From Mytilus edulis (lineage: Eukaryota > Mollusca > Bivalvia > Mytilida > Mytilidae), in assembly GCF_963676685.1 (NCBI RefSeq), contig NC_092349.1, positions 58,325,431-58,389,430 of the forward strand: DNA of 64,000 nucleotides, given 5' to 3'. A program made the position numbers and the translations under genes. The first letter of the stretch is position 1. Every line of letters starts with the position of its first letter. Below the pieces are notes generated by a model. That model worked only from the letters and a program-made list of their open reading frames with translations. It made no database searches and was not told the DNA's origin. Shown in pieces: positions 41,101-46,536 of the stretch.

Positions 41101-44100
41101 AGTAGAAGCCATATTAACTATGTGTATCAGTGAGAAAAATGTAAAAGCATAAAAATATAGTATATACCAATACACATAATTAACAGCGCCTGGTGATGTT
41201 TGATAGCCTGACCGGTTTCGGTCCATAAAGGACCTTCATCAGAGGCAGAATGGTGGATTAATGTTTGTACCCTATTTATATAGATATGGTAACCGGCGGT
41301 TGAGTTAACCAGCGTTTGAGTTAACCGGCGGTTGGGTTTACCGGCGGTTGAGTTAACCGGCGGTTGAGTTAACCGGCGGTTGAGTCAACCGGCGGTTGCG
41401 TTAACCGGCGGTTGAGTTGACCGGCGGTTGAGTTAACCGGTGGTTGAGTTAACCGGCGGTTGAGTTAACCGGCGGTTGAGTTAGGCGGCGGTTGAGTTAA
41501 CCGGCGGTTGAGTTAACCGGCGGTTGATTTAGGCGGCGGTTGAGTTAACCGGCGGTTGAGTTAACCGGCGGTTGAGTTTACCGGCGGTTGAGTTAACCGG
41601 TGAAAAATCCCAGTGGGATTTTCCATGGTTACAATTATCTATATTTAGCTAATGTTCATGTTACAGTAAACTTTTTGACATGTTACGGTAAACATTTTTA
41701 CACTATATGGTAAACATGTGACCTGATGATATAACCATATTTGGGCTTTAGCATTGGATAAAGGGTGTTTTAATAATTTAAGAAGTACATAGTAATCATT
41801 TAGTCTTGATCTTTGGCTTATGATCCACCTAAATATCAAGTCTTGGAATAGTATTTCATGGTAGTTATGTGATCTTAATATTTGGCTTATGATACACCTA
41901 AATATCAAGTCTTGAAATAGTACTTCCTAGTAGTCATGCAGTCTTGACCTCAGGCTTATGATACACCTGTATATCAAGTCTTGAAATAGTAATTCATAGT
42001 AGTCATGCAGTCTTGATCTTTGGCTTATGATACACCTAAATATCAAGTCTAATAATAGTATTTCATGGTAGTCATGCAGTCTTGACGTTTTAGCTTGTGA
42101 TACACCAAAACATCAAGTCAAAACTATTACCCCCCCCCCCCCTAACCAAACAAAATTTGGTATAGGGGGGGGGGGGGTTCTTATTGAGAATGCTTCATTT
42201 AAGCCTTTAGTACTCCTTTCAAGATCAAAGGTAGATGAATATTAATCCTCAGTGTTAAAAAGTTTTCAACACCTTAAGTTTGTAATGTAGGTATTACATA
42301 TATACATCAATTTCAGGTAATCGCTAGGCTTACGCTTAGAGCTCCTATGCCAGTGAAAAATCAATAGGCAATATAGGAAAGGTGTACTGACATAAGTAGT
42401 CTCTAAACACATTAGCTCCATGGAGCTTTCGTTAGTAGAAGCCATATTAACTATGTGTATCAGTGAGAAAAATGTAAAAGCATAAAAATATAGTATATAC
42501 CAATACACATAATTAACAGCGCCTGGTGATGTTTGATAGCCTGACCGGTTTCGGTCCATAAAGGACCTTCATCAGAGGCAGAATGGTGGATTAATGTTTG
42601 TACCCTATTTATATAGATATGGTAACCGGCGGTTGAGTTAACCAGCGTTTGAGTTAACCGGCGGTTGGGTTTACCGGCGGTTGAGTTAACCGGCGGTTGA
42701 GTTAACCGGCGGTTGAGTTAACCGGCGGTTGAGTCAACCGGCGGTTGCGTTAACCGGCGGTTGAGTTGACCGGCGGTTGAGTTAACCGGTGGTTGAGTTA
42801 ACCGGCGGTTGAGTTAACCGGCGGTTGAGTTAGGCGGCGGTTGAGTTAACCGGCGGTTGAGTTAACCGGCGGTTGATTTAGGCGGCGGTTGAGTTAACCG
42901 GCGGTTGAGTTAACCGGCGGTTGAGTTTACCGGCGGTTGAGTTAACCGGTGAAAAATCCCAGTGGGATTTTCCATGGTTACAATTATCTATATTTAGCTA
43001 ATGTTCATGTTACAGTAAACTTTTTGACATGTTACGGTAAACATTTTTACACTATATGGTAAACATGTGACCTGATGATATAACCATATTTGGGCTTTAG
43101 CATTGGATAAAGGGTGTTTTAATAATTTAAGAAGTACATAGTAATCATTTAGTCTTGATCTTTGGCTTATGATCCACCTAAATATCAAGTCTTGGAATAG
43201 TATTTCATGGTAGTTATGTGATCTTAATATTTGGCTTATGATACACCTAAATATCAAGTCTTGAAATAGTACTTCCTAGTAGTCATGCAGTCTTGACCTC
43301 AGGCTTATGATACACCTGTATATCAAGTCTTGAAATAGTAATTCATAGTAGTCATGCAGTCTTGATCTTTGGCTTATGATACACCTAAATATCAAGTCTA
43401 ATAATAGTATTTCATGGTAGTCATGCAGTCTTGACGTTTTAGCTTGTGATACACCAAAACATCAAGTCAAAACTATTACCCCCCCCCCCCTAACCAAACA
43501 AAATTTGGTATAGGGGGGGGGGGGTTCTTATTGAGAATGCTTCATTTAAGCCTTTAGTACTCCTTTCAAGATCAAAGGTAGATGAATATTAATCCTCAGT
43601 GTTAAAAAGTTTTCAACACCTTAAGTTTGTAATGTAGGTATTACATATATACATCAATTTCAGGTAATCGCTAGGCTTACGCTTAGAGCTCCTATGCCAG
43701 TGAAAAATCAATAGGCAATATAGGAAAGGTGTACTGACATAAGTAGTCTCTAAACACATTAGCTCCATGGAGCTTTCGTTAGTAGAAGCCATATTAACTA
43801 TGTGTATCAGTGAGAAAAATGTAAAAGCATAAAAATATAGTATATACCAATACACATAATTAACAGCGCCTGGTGATGTTTGATAGCCTGACCGGTTTCG
43901 GTCCATAAAGGACCTTCATCAGAGGCAGAATGGTGGATTAATGTTTGTACCCTATTTATATAGATATGGTAACCGGCGGTTGAGTTAACCAGCGGTTGAG
44001 TTAACCGGCGGTTGGGTTAACCGGCGGTTGAGTTAACCGGCGGTTGAGTTAACCGGCGGTTGAGTCAACCGGCGGTTGCGTTAACCGGCGGTTGAGTTGA

Positions 44101-45887
44101 CCGGCGGTTGAGTTAACCGGTGGTTGAGTTAACCGGCGGTTGAGTTAACCGGCGGTTGAGTTAGGCGGCGGTTGAGTTAACCGGCGGTTGATTTAGGCGG
44201 CGGTTGAGTTAACCGGCGGTTGAGTTAACCGGCGGTTGAGTTTACCGGCGGTTGAGTTAACCGGTGAAAAATCCCAGTGGGATTTTCCATGGTTACAATT
44301 ATCTATATTTAGCTAATGTTCATGTTACAGTAAACTTTTTGACATGTTACGGTAAACATTTTTACACTATATGGTAAACATGTGACCTGATGATATAACC
44401 ATATTTGGGCTTTAGCATTGGATAAAGGGTGTTTTAATAATTTAAGAAGTACATAGTAATCATTTAGTCTTGATCTTTGGCTTATGATCCACCTAAATAT
44501 CAAGTCTTGGAATAGTATTTCATGGTAGTTATGTGATCTTAATATTTGGCTTATGATACACCTAAATATCAAGTCTTGAAATAGTACTTCCTAGTAGTCA
44601 TGCAGTCTTGACCTCAGGCTTATGATACACCTGTATATCAAGTCTTGAAATAGTAATTCATAGTAGTCATGCAGTCTTGATCTTTGGCTTATGATACACC
44701 TAAATATCAAGTCTAATAATAGTATTTCATGGTAGTCATGCAGTCTTGACGTTTTAGCTTGTGATACACCAAAACATCAAGTCAAAACTATTACCCCCCC
44801 CCCCTAACCAAACAAAATTTGGTATAGGGGGGGGGGGGGTTCTTATTGAGAATGCTTCATTTAAGCCTTTAGTACTCCTTTCAAGATCAAAGGTAGATGA
44901 ATATTAATCCTCAGTGTTAAAAAGTTTTCAACACCTTAAGTTTGTAATGTAGGTATTACATATATACATCAATTTCAGGTAATCGCTAGGCTTACGCTTA
45001 GAGCTCCTATGCCAGTGAAAAATCAATAGGCAATACAGGAAAGGTGTACTGACATAAGTAGTCTCTAAACACATTAGCTCCATGGAGCTTTCGTTAGTAG
45101 AAGCCATATTAACTATGTGTATCAGTGAGAAAAATGTAAAAGCATAAAAATATAGTATATACCAATACACATAATTAACAGCGCCTGGTGATGTTTGATA
45201 GCCTGACCGGTTTCGGTCCATAAAGGACCTTCATCAGAGGCAGAATGGTGGATTAATGTTTGTACCCTATTTATATAGATATGGTAACCGGCGGTTGAGT
45301 TAACCGGCGGTTGAGTTAACCGGCGGTTGAGTTAACCGGCGGTTGAGTCAACCGGCGGTTGCGTTAACCGGCGGTTGAGTTGACCGGCGGTTGAGTTAAC
45401 CGGTGGTTGAGTTAACCGGCGGTTGAGTTAACCGGCGGTTGAGTTAGGCGGCGGTTAACTCAACCGCTGGTTAACTCAACCGCCGGTTACCATATCTATA
45501 TAAATAGGGTACAAACATTAATCCACCATTCTGCCTCTGATGAAGGTCCTTTATGGACCGAAACCGGTCAGGCTATCAAACATCACCAGGCGCTGTTAAT
45601 TATGTGTATTGGTATATACTATATTTTTATGCTTTTACATTTTTCTCACTGATACACATAGTTAATATGGCTTCTACTAACGAAAGCTCCATGGAGCTAA
45701 TGTGTTTAGAGACTACTTATGTCAGTACACCTTTCCTATATTGCCTAAATAACCAAGTATAATATATGATATATACCAGATTTCCAACAGTTCCAAGATT
45801 GACTGGTTGTAAGGTAGCATGTTTTTTCTTCACTGGTGGCTCTCCAGAGCTATTGCCCTGGTCCTCTGCTGGCCTCTTTGTAGCCAT
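10963..45887 (-). CDS. Bre1 (RNF20/RNF40) E3 ubiquitin-protein ligase, 18 coding exons, complete
   Basis: Nuclear RING E3 that, with the E2 RAD6/UBE2A-B, monoubiquitinates histone H2B (K120 in human), a mark tied to transcription elongation and H3K4/K79 methylation. I assembled 18 coding exons from GT-AG boundaries; phases agree at all 17 junctions and give 3,006 nt, 1001 residues plus TGA (human RNF40 is also about 1001, RNF20 975). Recognised blocks: [20 protein letters not shown] (38 on), [66 protein letters not shown] and a C-terminal RING. Most of the protein is predicted coiled coil. RING ligands C948, C951, C963, H965, C968, C971, C983 and C986 are all present and the protein ends in HRLYIS. 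A single gene resembling both vertebrate paralogues is expected in an invertebrate. Introns range from 0.4 to 11.4 kb; intron 1 is inflated by a ribozyme-bearing array. The divergent neighbour starts 3.9 kb upstream. Confidence 0.96.
11779..11880 (-). CDS. BRE1 exon 17
   Basis: Residues 910-943 ([15 protein letters not shown] ... [10 protein letters not shown]), phase 0 on both sides. This is the coiled-coil linker directly before the RING, matching human RLRRKLE...ILMEEIKDYK. Confidence 0.93.
11881..14058. other. BRE1 intron 16
   Basis: No exon fits here, since exons 16 and 17 join in phase and align without a gap to RNF20. Contents: a tract at 12,925-12,975 inverted relative to 19,895-19,940 (GCCTCCTTTAATTAGGAGCACCTCC), and a dispersed repeat at 13,338-13,925 listed separately. 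Confidence 0.6.
13338..13925. repeat. Dispersed repeat with internal triplication
   Basis: Starts with AGAGTGCCCACGCTGAAATG. Contains three diverged copies of a block beginning CACTGAACCATGAAAATGAG followed by GTCAAGG, at about 13,433, 13,567 and 13,721. Ends in a GC-rich AACGCCGCCGCCACCGCCGG segment. I recognise the family as common in bivalves; its class is unknown to me. Confidence 0.7.
14059..14236 (-). CDS. BRE1 exon 16
   Basis: Residues 850-909. Starts with one base completing a Gly codon, then [20 protein letters not shown] and so on to NRLQ. Acceptor GTTTCAG, donor CAG|GTAAAC. A partial copy of this exon lies in the next intron upstream (15,005-15,068). Confidence 0.95.
14788..14960 (-). 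CDS. BRE1 exon 15
   Basis: Residues 793-849 plus two bases; begins [20 protein letters not shown], nearly identical to RNF20/40. Acceptor TTTTTCAG, donor GG|GTAGGT. Confidence 0.95.
15005..15068 (-). pseudogene. Duplicated fragment of BRE1 exon 16 inside intron 14
   Basis: About 55 bp matches exon 16 at 14,128-14,180 at roughly 90 percent or better (both contain AAGCTGTGCTTGATATTTAT then CTAAATGT-ACTTTAAATCAGCT). It has no splice sites of its own and is too short to be a spliceable exon, so it is a local partial exon duplication. Confidence 0.75.
15419..15547 (-). CDS. BRE1 exon 14
   Basis: Residues 750-792, phase 0 both sides: [20 protein letters not shown], then [20 protein letters not shown]. 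One of the most conserved coiled-coil blocks of the family. Confidence 0.96.
15548..17163. other. BRE1 intron 13
   Basis: No additional exon needed or seen. Mostly unique-looking AT-rich DNA, with a family A repeat fragment at 16,835-17,005. Confidence 0.6.
16835..17005 (-). repeat. Family A repeat, 3' half
   Basis: Shares TTGAATTGTTTTACATTGTC, TATAGCTGACTATGCGGTAT and GTTGTCTCATTGGCAATCAT, then a T-rich tail, with the 35.2-kb copy. Confidence 0.8.
17164..17346 (-). CDS. BRE1 exon 13
   Basis: Residues 689-749, phase 0: [20 protein letters not shown] through LSTQKQ. Coiled coil rich in Lys/Glu. Acceptor ATTATAG. Confidence 0.94.
17858..18032. mobile_element. 175-bp MITE with TA target duplication
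   Basis: Perfect inverted ends CAGTGAAACCTGTC / GACAGGTTTCACTG flanked on both sides by TA. Size, ends and TA duplication suit a Tc1/mariner-type MITE. Lies in BRE1 intron 12. Confidence 0.8.
18134..18218 (-). CDS. BRE1 exon 12
   Basis: Residues 660-688: [20 protein letters not shown] then KEQRDKTQ; human [18 protein letters not shown]. One leading base completes the Lys codon from exon 11. Confidence 0.95.
18265..18441. mobile_element. 177-bp MITE related to the 17.9-kb element
   Basis: Ends CAGTGAAACCT and AGGTTACACTG flanked by TA on each side, with imperfect subterminal repeats (TCAGATTA-GCAGG). Same TA-type family as 17,858-18,032 but a different interior. It sits about 45 bp upstream of exon 12 in intron 11. 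Confidence 0.75.
18913..19178 (-). CDS. BRE1 exon 11
   Basis: Residues 572-659 plus two bases. Starts [19 protein letters not shown], then a low-complexity Ser/Thr/Pro linker ([20 protein letters not shown]) and an acidic stretch, then [13 protein letters not shown]. The linker is the least conserved part of the family and a plausible phosphorylation region (inference). Confidence 0.94.
19288..20489. mobile_element. 1.2-kb TIR element with TAA target duplication
   Basis: Inverted ends of about 54 bp beginning GGGGTCATCCATAATTGTCA and continuing through CATTTTCCAAAGTGTAC, flanked by TAA at 19,285-19,287 and 20,490-20,492. A 3-bp TWA duplication and G-rich ends suit PIF/Harbinger-type elements. 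No transposase was found inside, so it is non-autonomous. Lies in BRE1 intron 10. Confidence 0.75.
20493..21110 (+). repeat. Dispersed repeat with 169-bp internal tandem units
   Basis: Begins with GTACACGGATGCCCCAC and ends with GTAGGTGGGGCAT. In between are about 2.9 units of 169 bp starting TTCAGTGGACC (20,548, 20,717, 20,886). An ACGAACGA microsatellite precedes the right end. Reverse-orientation relatives occur at 54,965-55,225 and 59,155-59,440. Confidence 0.75.
21960..22081 (-). CDS. BRE1 exon 10
   Basis: Residues 531-571: [20 protein letters not shown], then [21 protein letters not shown]; human [22 protein letters not shown]. Acceptor TTGTAG, donor AAG|GTATAT. Confidence 0.96.
22262..23277. 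repeat. 43-bp tandem repeat, about 23 copies
   Basis: Unit GACTGTTGATTTGAATTGTT / TCACATTTTGTCATGATAAATCA. Copies are nearly identical; five or so carry an extra T (44 bp, GACTTGTTG) and three read GACTGATGA, so variants are interspersed. The unit contains TTGAATTGTTTCACATTTTGTCAT, which resembles the TTGAATTGTTTTACATTGTC block of family A, so the array may have grown from a family A fragment. Lies in BRE1 intron 9. Confidence 0.95.
23322..24733. mobile_element. MITE split by a later insertion
   Basis: Left part (to 23,430) and right part (from 24,623) end in inverted sequences containing GGTACCAATTTT and CGTGGGTAC / GTACCCACG. They are interrupted by the 23,431-24,622 element. Related fragments occur at about 6,225-6,360. 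Confidence 0.6.
23431..24622. mobile_element. 1,192-bp TIR element with 5-bp duplication GTCTA
   Basis: Inverted ends CAGGGCTCACACTAC and GTAGCGTGAGCCCTG (one mismatch) flanked by GTCTA on both sides. CAG-starting ends suit the hAT superfamily, although most hAT elements make 8-bp duplications; a 5-bp duplicating subgroup is possible. No transposase seen. Subterminal repeats of GGGAGAAGTG / GGCGACTT type are present. Confidence 0.7.
24938..25073 (-). CDS. BRE1 exon 9
   Basis: Residues 486-530 plus one base: [20 protein letters not shown], then [20 protein letters not shown] and QNEQT. The core is identical to vertebrate RNF20/40. Acceptor TTTTAG, donor ACAG|GTAAAA. Confidence 0.97.
25074..26851. 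other. BRE1 intron 8
   Basis: No exon required; exons 8 and 9 join in phase. Mostly unannotated AT-rich DNA. A short - strand frame around 25,681-25,866 is discussed under rejected items. Confidence 0.5.
26852..27025 (-). CDS. BRE1 exon 8
   Basis: Residues 428-485, phase 0: [20 protein letters not shown], then [20 protein letters not shown]; human [30 protein letters not shown]. Confidence 0.97.
27138..27437. mobile_element. 300-bp fold-back (hairpin) element
   Basis: Two arms of roughly 130-140 bp are near-perfect inverted copies: TTACAGCTCTTCTATAAAAG ... TTGCTTGCTATGTTTG at the left and CAAACATAGCAAGCAAG ... CTTTTATAGAAGAGCTGTAA at the right. The centre is short (around CATTGCATGTCAAT). 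In BRE1 pre-mRNA it would form a long hairpin about 110 nt upstream of exon 8 on the transcript-5' side. Confidence 0.8.
27846..27971 (-). CDS. BRE1 exon 7
   Basis: Residues 386-427, phase 0: [20 protein letters not shown], then [20 protein letters not shown]; human FEEMNAELEENKELAQNRLCELEKL. Acceptor TTTTCAG, donor GAT|GTAAGC. Confidence 0.96.
28374..28848. repeat. 59-bp tandem repeat abutting the exon 6 splice donor
   Basis: Eight copies of a 59-bp unit containing CCTCACAACC, TTTGAACTCTATATAAG and the perfect palindrome AAGATCTACTAGATCTT. The array starts at the first base of intron 6: the donor copy reads AAG|GTAACAATT on -, and each other unit carries GAG|GTATAACAATT, a donor-like site. 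Copies differ by only one or two substitutions, so the array is young. Confidence 0.95.
28849..29070 (-). CDS. BRE1 exon 6
   Basis: Residues 312-385, phase 0: [20 protein letters not shown] ... ITGVSKKK. Coiled coil with [20 protein letters not shown] matching human KIRKREQRLNRHLAEVL. Acceptor TTCCCTAG; donor AAG|GTAACA is moderate, and a tandem array of similar sites follows. Confidence 0.95.
29877..30076 (-). CDS. BRE1 exon 5
   Basis: Residues 245-311: [20 protein letters not shown], then [20 protein letters not shown] and [12 protein letters not shown]. Two leading bases complete Gly from exon 4. Acceptor TTTTAAG. Confidence 0.92.
30790..31173 (-). CDS. BRE1 exon 4
   Basis: Residues 117-244, the largest exon. 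It starts [20 protein letters not shown], continues through a coiled coil ([20 protein letters not shown]) and ends in a strongly charged Lys/Glu/Asp tract (about residues 190-240) with repeated IKKE words. The charged tract appears lineage-specific; RNF20 has a different acidic insert here. Confidence 0.93.
31651..32370. repeat. Dispersed 0.7-kb repeat
   Basis: Begins AAAGGCTCTAAAGAGCATGT, then CGCTCGCCTTGG, and ends CTTGGGCCTTTGGGCC, AGATGAGCTAAAA. Ends are not clear inverted repeats. I recognise it as a frequent bivalve repeat; class unknown. The 85-codon frame at 32,111-32,368 runs through it and is not a gene. Lies in BRE1 intron 3. Confidence 0.65.
32371..33495. other. Rest of BRE1 intron 3
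   Basis: AT-rich, no exon or clear repeat boundary seen. Confidence 0.45.
33496..33565 (-). CDS. BRE1 exon 3
   Basis: Residues 94-116 plus one base: [23 protein letters not shown]. Human FDENIRIILKRYD. The donor AAAA|GTATGA lacks a G at the last exon base, so it is relatively weak. Confidence 0.93.
34204..34371 (-). CDS. BRE1 exon 2
   Basis: Residues 38-93, phase 0: [20 protein letters not shown], then [20 protein letters not shown] and [16 protein letters not shown]. This N-terminal part of Bre1 holds the RAD6-binding region in characterised orthologues. Confidence 0.97.
34540..34810. repeat. Palindromic repeat built on CCCCCTATG words
   Basis: 34,697-34,810 is an imperfect 114-bp palindrome: CTACTGACCCCCTACGGACC ... 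GGCCTCCGGCC centre ... CTGTAGGGGGTCAGTAG. A related shorter copy (GACCCCCTATGAGACCGTAG, GGGGTTAGTAAATTTCATAG) lies at 34,540-34,590. It looks like a fold-back or MITE remnant in BRE1 intron 1. Confidence 0.65.
35243..35585 (-). repeat. Family A repeat, longest copy
   Basis: About 343 bp and the best reference copy in the window: GGGATCCCGCTAACATGTTT, CCCGCCACATT, CTGTCCCAAGTCAGGAGCC, CGTTTGAATTGTTTTACATT, GACTATGCGGTATGGGC, GAAGGCCGTACGGTGACC, CATTGGCAATCATACCACAT and a T-rich tail. Confidence 0.8.
35850..35890 (-). ncRNA. Hammerhead-like ribozyme motif, copy 1
   Basis: On - the 41 nt read GCCT / CTGATGA / A / GGTCC-TTTAT-GGACC / GAA / ACCGGT / C / AGGC. This is a type I layout: stem I 4 bp (GCCT with AGGC), invariant CUGAUGA, 5-bp stem II with 5-nt loop, GAAA, a self-complementary ACCGGU as stem III, and cleavage expected after the C. 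One unpaired A lies between the core A9 and stem II, a departure from the consensus that may weaken activity. Such a short palindromic stem III usually works only as a dimer, which tandem copies would allow. Confidence 0.65.
35930..36083. repeat. 16-bp minisatellite of array unit 1, left part
   Basis: About nine units of AACCGGCGGTTGAGTT, cut by the 4-kb element; it continues at 40,139-40,275. Equivalent tracts are at about 41,290-41,600, 42,620-42,940, 43,970-44,265 and 45,290-45,490, with 15-21 units each and shared variants (GGGTTAACC, GAGTCAACC, TTAGGCGGC) in the same order. Confidence 0.9.
36084..40138. mobile_element. 4,055-bp TIR element inserted in the first array unit
   Basis: Perfect 37-38-bp inverted ends GGCCCGGTTGTTCAAAAGGC / TGGATAAAGTTATCCAC, then divergent subterminal arrays of GGATAA/TTATCC and CCAGTGGA words on both sides. 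Flanks read TTAACCG and CCGGTGG, a 3-bp CCG duplication restoring the minisatellite's TTAACCGGTGG seen in other units. An inner pair of inverted repeats (about 47 bp, TTCTTTCACGTCCGCATTTC) lies at 37,107-37,155 and 39,589-39,635, suggesting a nested or composite structure. No transposase frame was recognised, so the superfamily is unassigned. Confidence 0.8.
37107..39635. repeat. Inner inverted-repeat pair of the 4-kb element
   Basis: AAGGTGCTTTCTTTCACGTC, CGCATTTCTATCAAGTATGG and CATGCC at the left recur in inverted orientation at the right with two or three differences. The 2.4 kb between them has no recognised gene; it includes a purine-rich stretch at 37,235-37,320 and AT-rich DNA. Either a second element inserted here or the outer element has long compound ends. 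Confidence 0.6.
40799..40855. repeat. C-run/G-run hairpin within each array unit
   Basis: A run of 12 C, then TAACCAAACAAAATTTGGTATA, then 11 G. The same hairpin in the other units has C/G runs of 13/13 (about 42,130), 12/12 (about 43,479) and 11/13 (about 44,794). Can form a GC hairpin, a G-quadruplex or an i-motif. Confidence 0.85.
41206..41246 (-). ncRNA. Hammerhead-like ribozyme motif, copy 2
   Basis: Identical in all 41 positions to copy 1; 1,333 nt from copy 3. Sense with BRE1. Confidence 0.65.
42539..42579 (-). ncRNA. Hammerhead-like ribozyme motif, copy 3
   Basis: Identical to copy 1; 1,347 nt from copy 4. Sense with BRE1. Confidence 0.65.
43886..43926 (-). ncRNA. Hammerhead-like ribozyme motif, copy 4
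   Basis: Identical to copy 1; 1,315 nt from copy 5. Sense with BRE1. Confidence 0.65.
45201..45241 (-). ncRNA. Hammerhead-like ribozyme motif, copy 5
   Basis: Identical to copy 1, in the partial last direct unit. It is the direct copy nearest the BRE1 transcription start. Confidence 0.65.
45456..45746 (+). repeat. Inverted truncated array unit
   Basis: Reverse-orientation copy joined to the partial fifth unit inside the minisatellite (near GGCGGCGGTT|AACTCAACCGC). It runs through the ribozyme motif and stops at ATATTGCCT, directly at the target duplication. With unit 5 it forms a palindrome with arms of roughly 290 bp. Confidence 0.85.
45533..45573 (+). ncRNA. Hammerhead-like ribozyme motif, copy 6 (inverted)
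   Basis: Same 41 nt on the + strand. In BRE1 pre-mRNA this copy is antisense and could pair with copy 5. Confidence 0.65.
45777..45887 (-). CDS. BRE1 exon 1 with start codon
   Basis: Residues 1-37: [20 protein letters not shown], then [20 protein letters not shown] at 45,885-45,887 (on -), donor CTG|GTATAT. The N terminus resembles RNF20 (acidic/Pro stretch, EPPVKK, then LGxV leading into EELD). An in-frame TGA lies just upstream (the -4 to -2 position reads TTGA before ATG in another frame), and no longer in-frame N terminus was seen. Confidence 0.92.
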
Positions 45888-46536
45888 TCAACAGGTTTGT
45901 TTACAGTTCACATTACATCAATTCTATAAAAAAAAAATCTTTTTTTATCAATGTTCAAATCTAATTTTCCATCAATTTAAATTGTATTGATGTCGTTTAA
46001 AAAAAAAATTCATAGTCATAGTTATGGAAATTACATATAATATGGTAATACAGAAAACATTGTGGTGTCAAAAATTGATGTATTGTAAGTCACTATTCAG
46101 TATTCACCATTTGAAATACGTGTGCATGTATTAAAGGGGCACTAGCTGTCAAATTCATGGTCACCGATTTGACTCAAATTCTCAATTTTGATTTATAACA
46201 ATGTTAAACATTTATCCAAACTATCAAAAGTCTTAAATAAACAGTTTACAGAGCATGGGGTAGAAAATATATACGTTCGTTTCGTGTGTATTTTAGTCCA
46301 GATGCCATCTAATTAACTATCGATTTGACCTCAGATGACCATATAAGCGATGTAAACATAGATAAAGATATGAATAGATTAAAACAATACGTGCAATTGG
46401 ATTTTTATAGGTCTGTTTGATTTTATTTTATAGATTAAAAATAGATGTTTCTCATTGTTTTTAACCGTATAAGAATGATTTTATGTACATCGAATTAGTA
46501 ATCAAATGATTTACGGTAGTTTTACTTTCATTGTTG
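45888..46536. other. Intergenic, BRE1 side
   Basis: Must hold the BRE1 5' UTR and promoter; no core promoter motif is distinctive. From about 46,130 a dispersed repeat begins (AAGGGGCACTAGCTGTCAAA), which continues after the 46.5-kb element. Confidence 0.45.

Larger units (their letters stand above)
35781..45761 (-). mobile_element. Ribozyme-bearing tandem retroelement array in BRE1 intron 1
   Basis: The whole 9.95-kb insert (35,796-45,746) is bounded by identical 15-bp copies of AAATAACCAAGTATA (35,781-35,795 and 45,747-45,761), so it entered as one unit or grew in place after insertion. Direct units: 35,796-41,151 (interrupted by a 4,055-bp element), 41,152-42,484, 42,485-43,831, 43,832-45,146 and a partial 45,147 to about 45,455; then an inverted truncated copy to 45,746. 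Unit lengths are 1,298 (without insertion), 1,333, 1,347 and 1,315 bp, differing mostly in the number of 16-bp minisatellite repeats. Outside the minisatellite the units are almost identical. Each unit holds a hammerhead-like motif, a GGCGGTTGAGTTAACC minisatellite, five roughly 65-70-bp subrepeats (TCAAGTCTTGAAATAGTA type) and a C-run/G-run hairpin. No transposase or reverse transcriptase is encoded. Organisation, long duplication and an inverted end copy recall Penelope-like elements or retrozymes (inference). The right edge is 15 bp from the BRE1 exon 1 donor. Confidence 0.85.
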
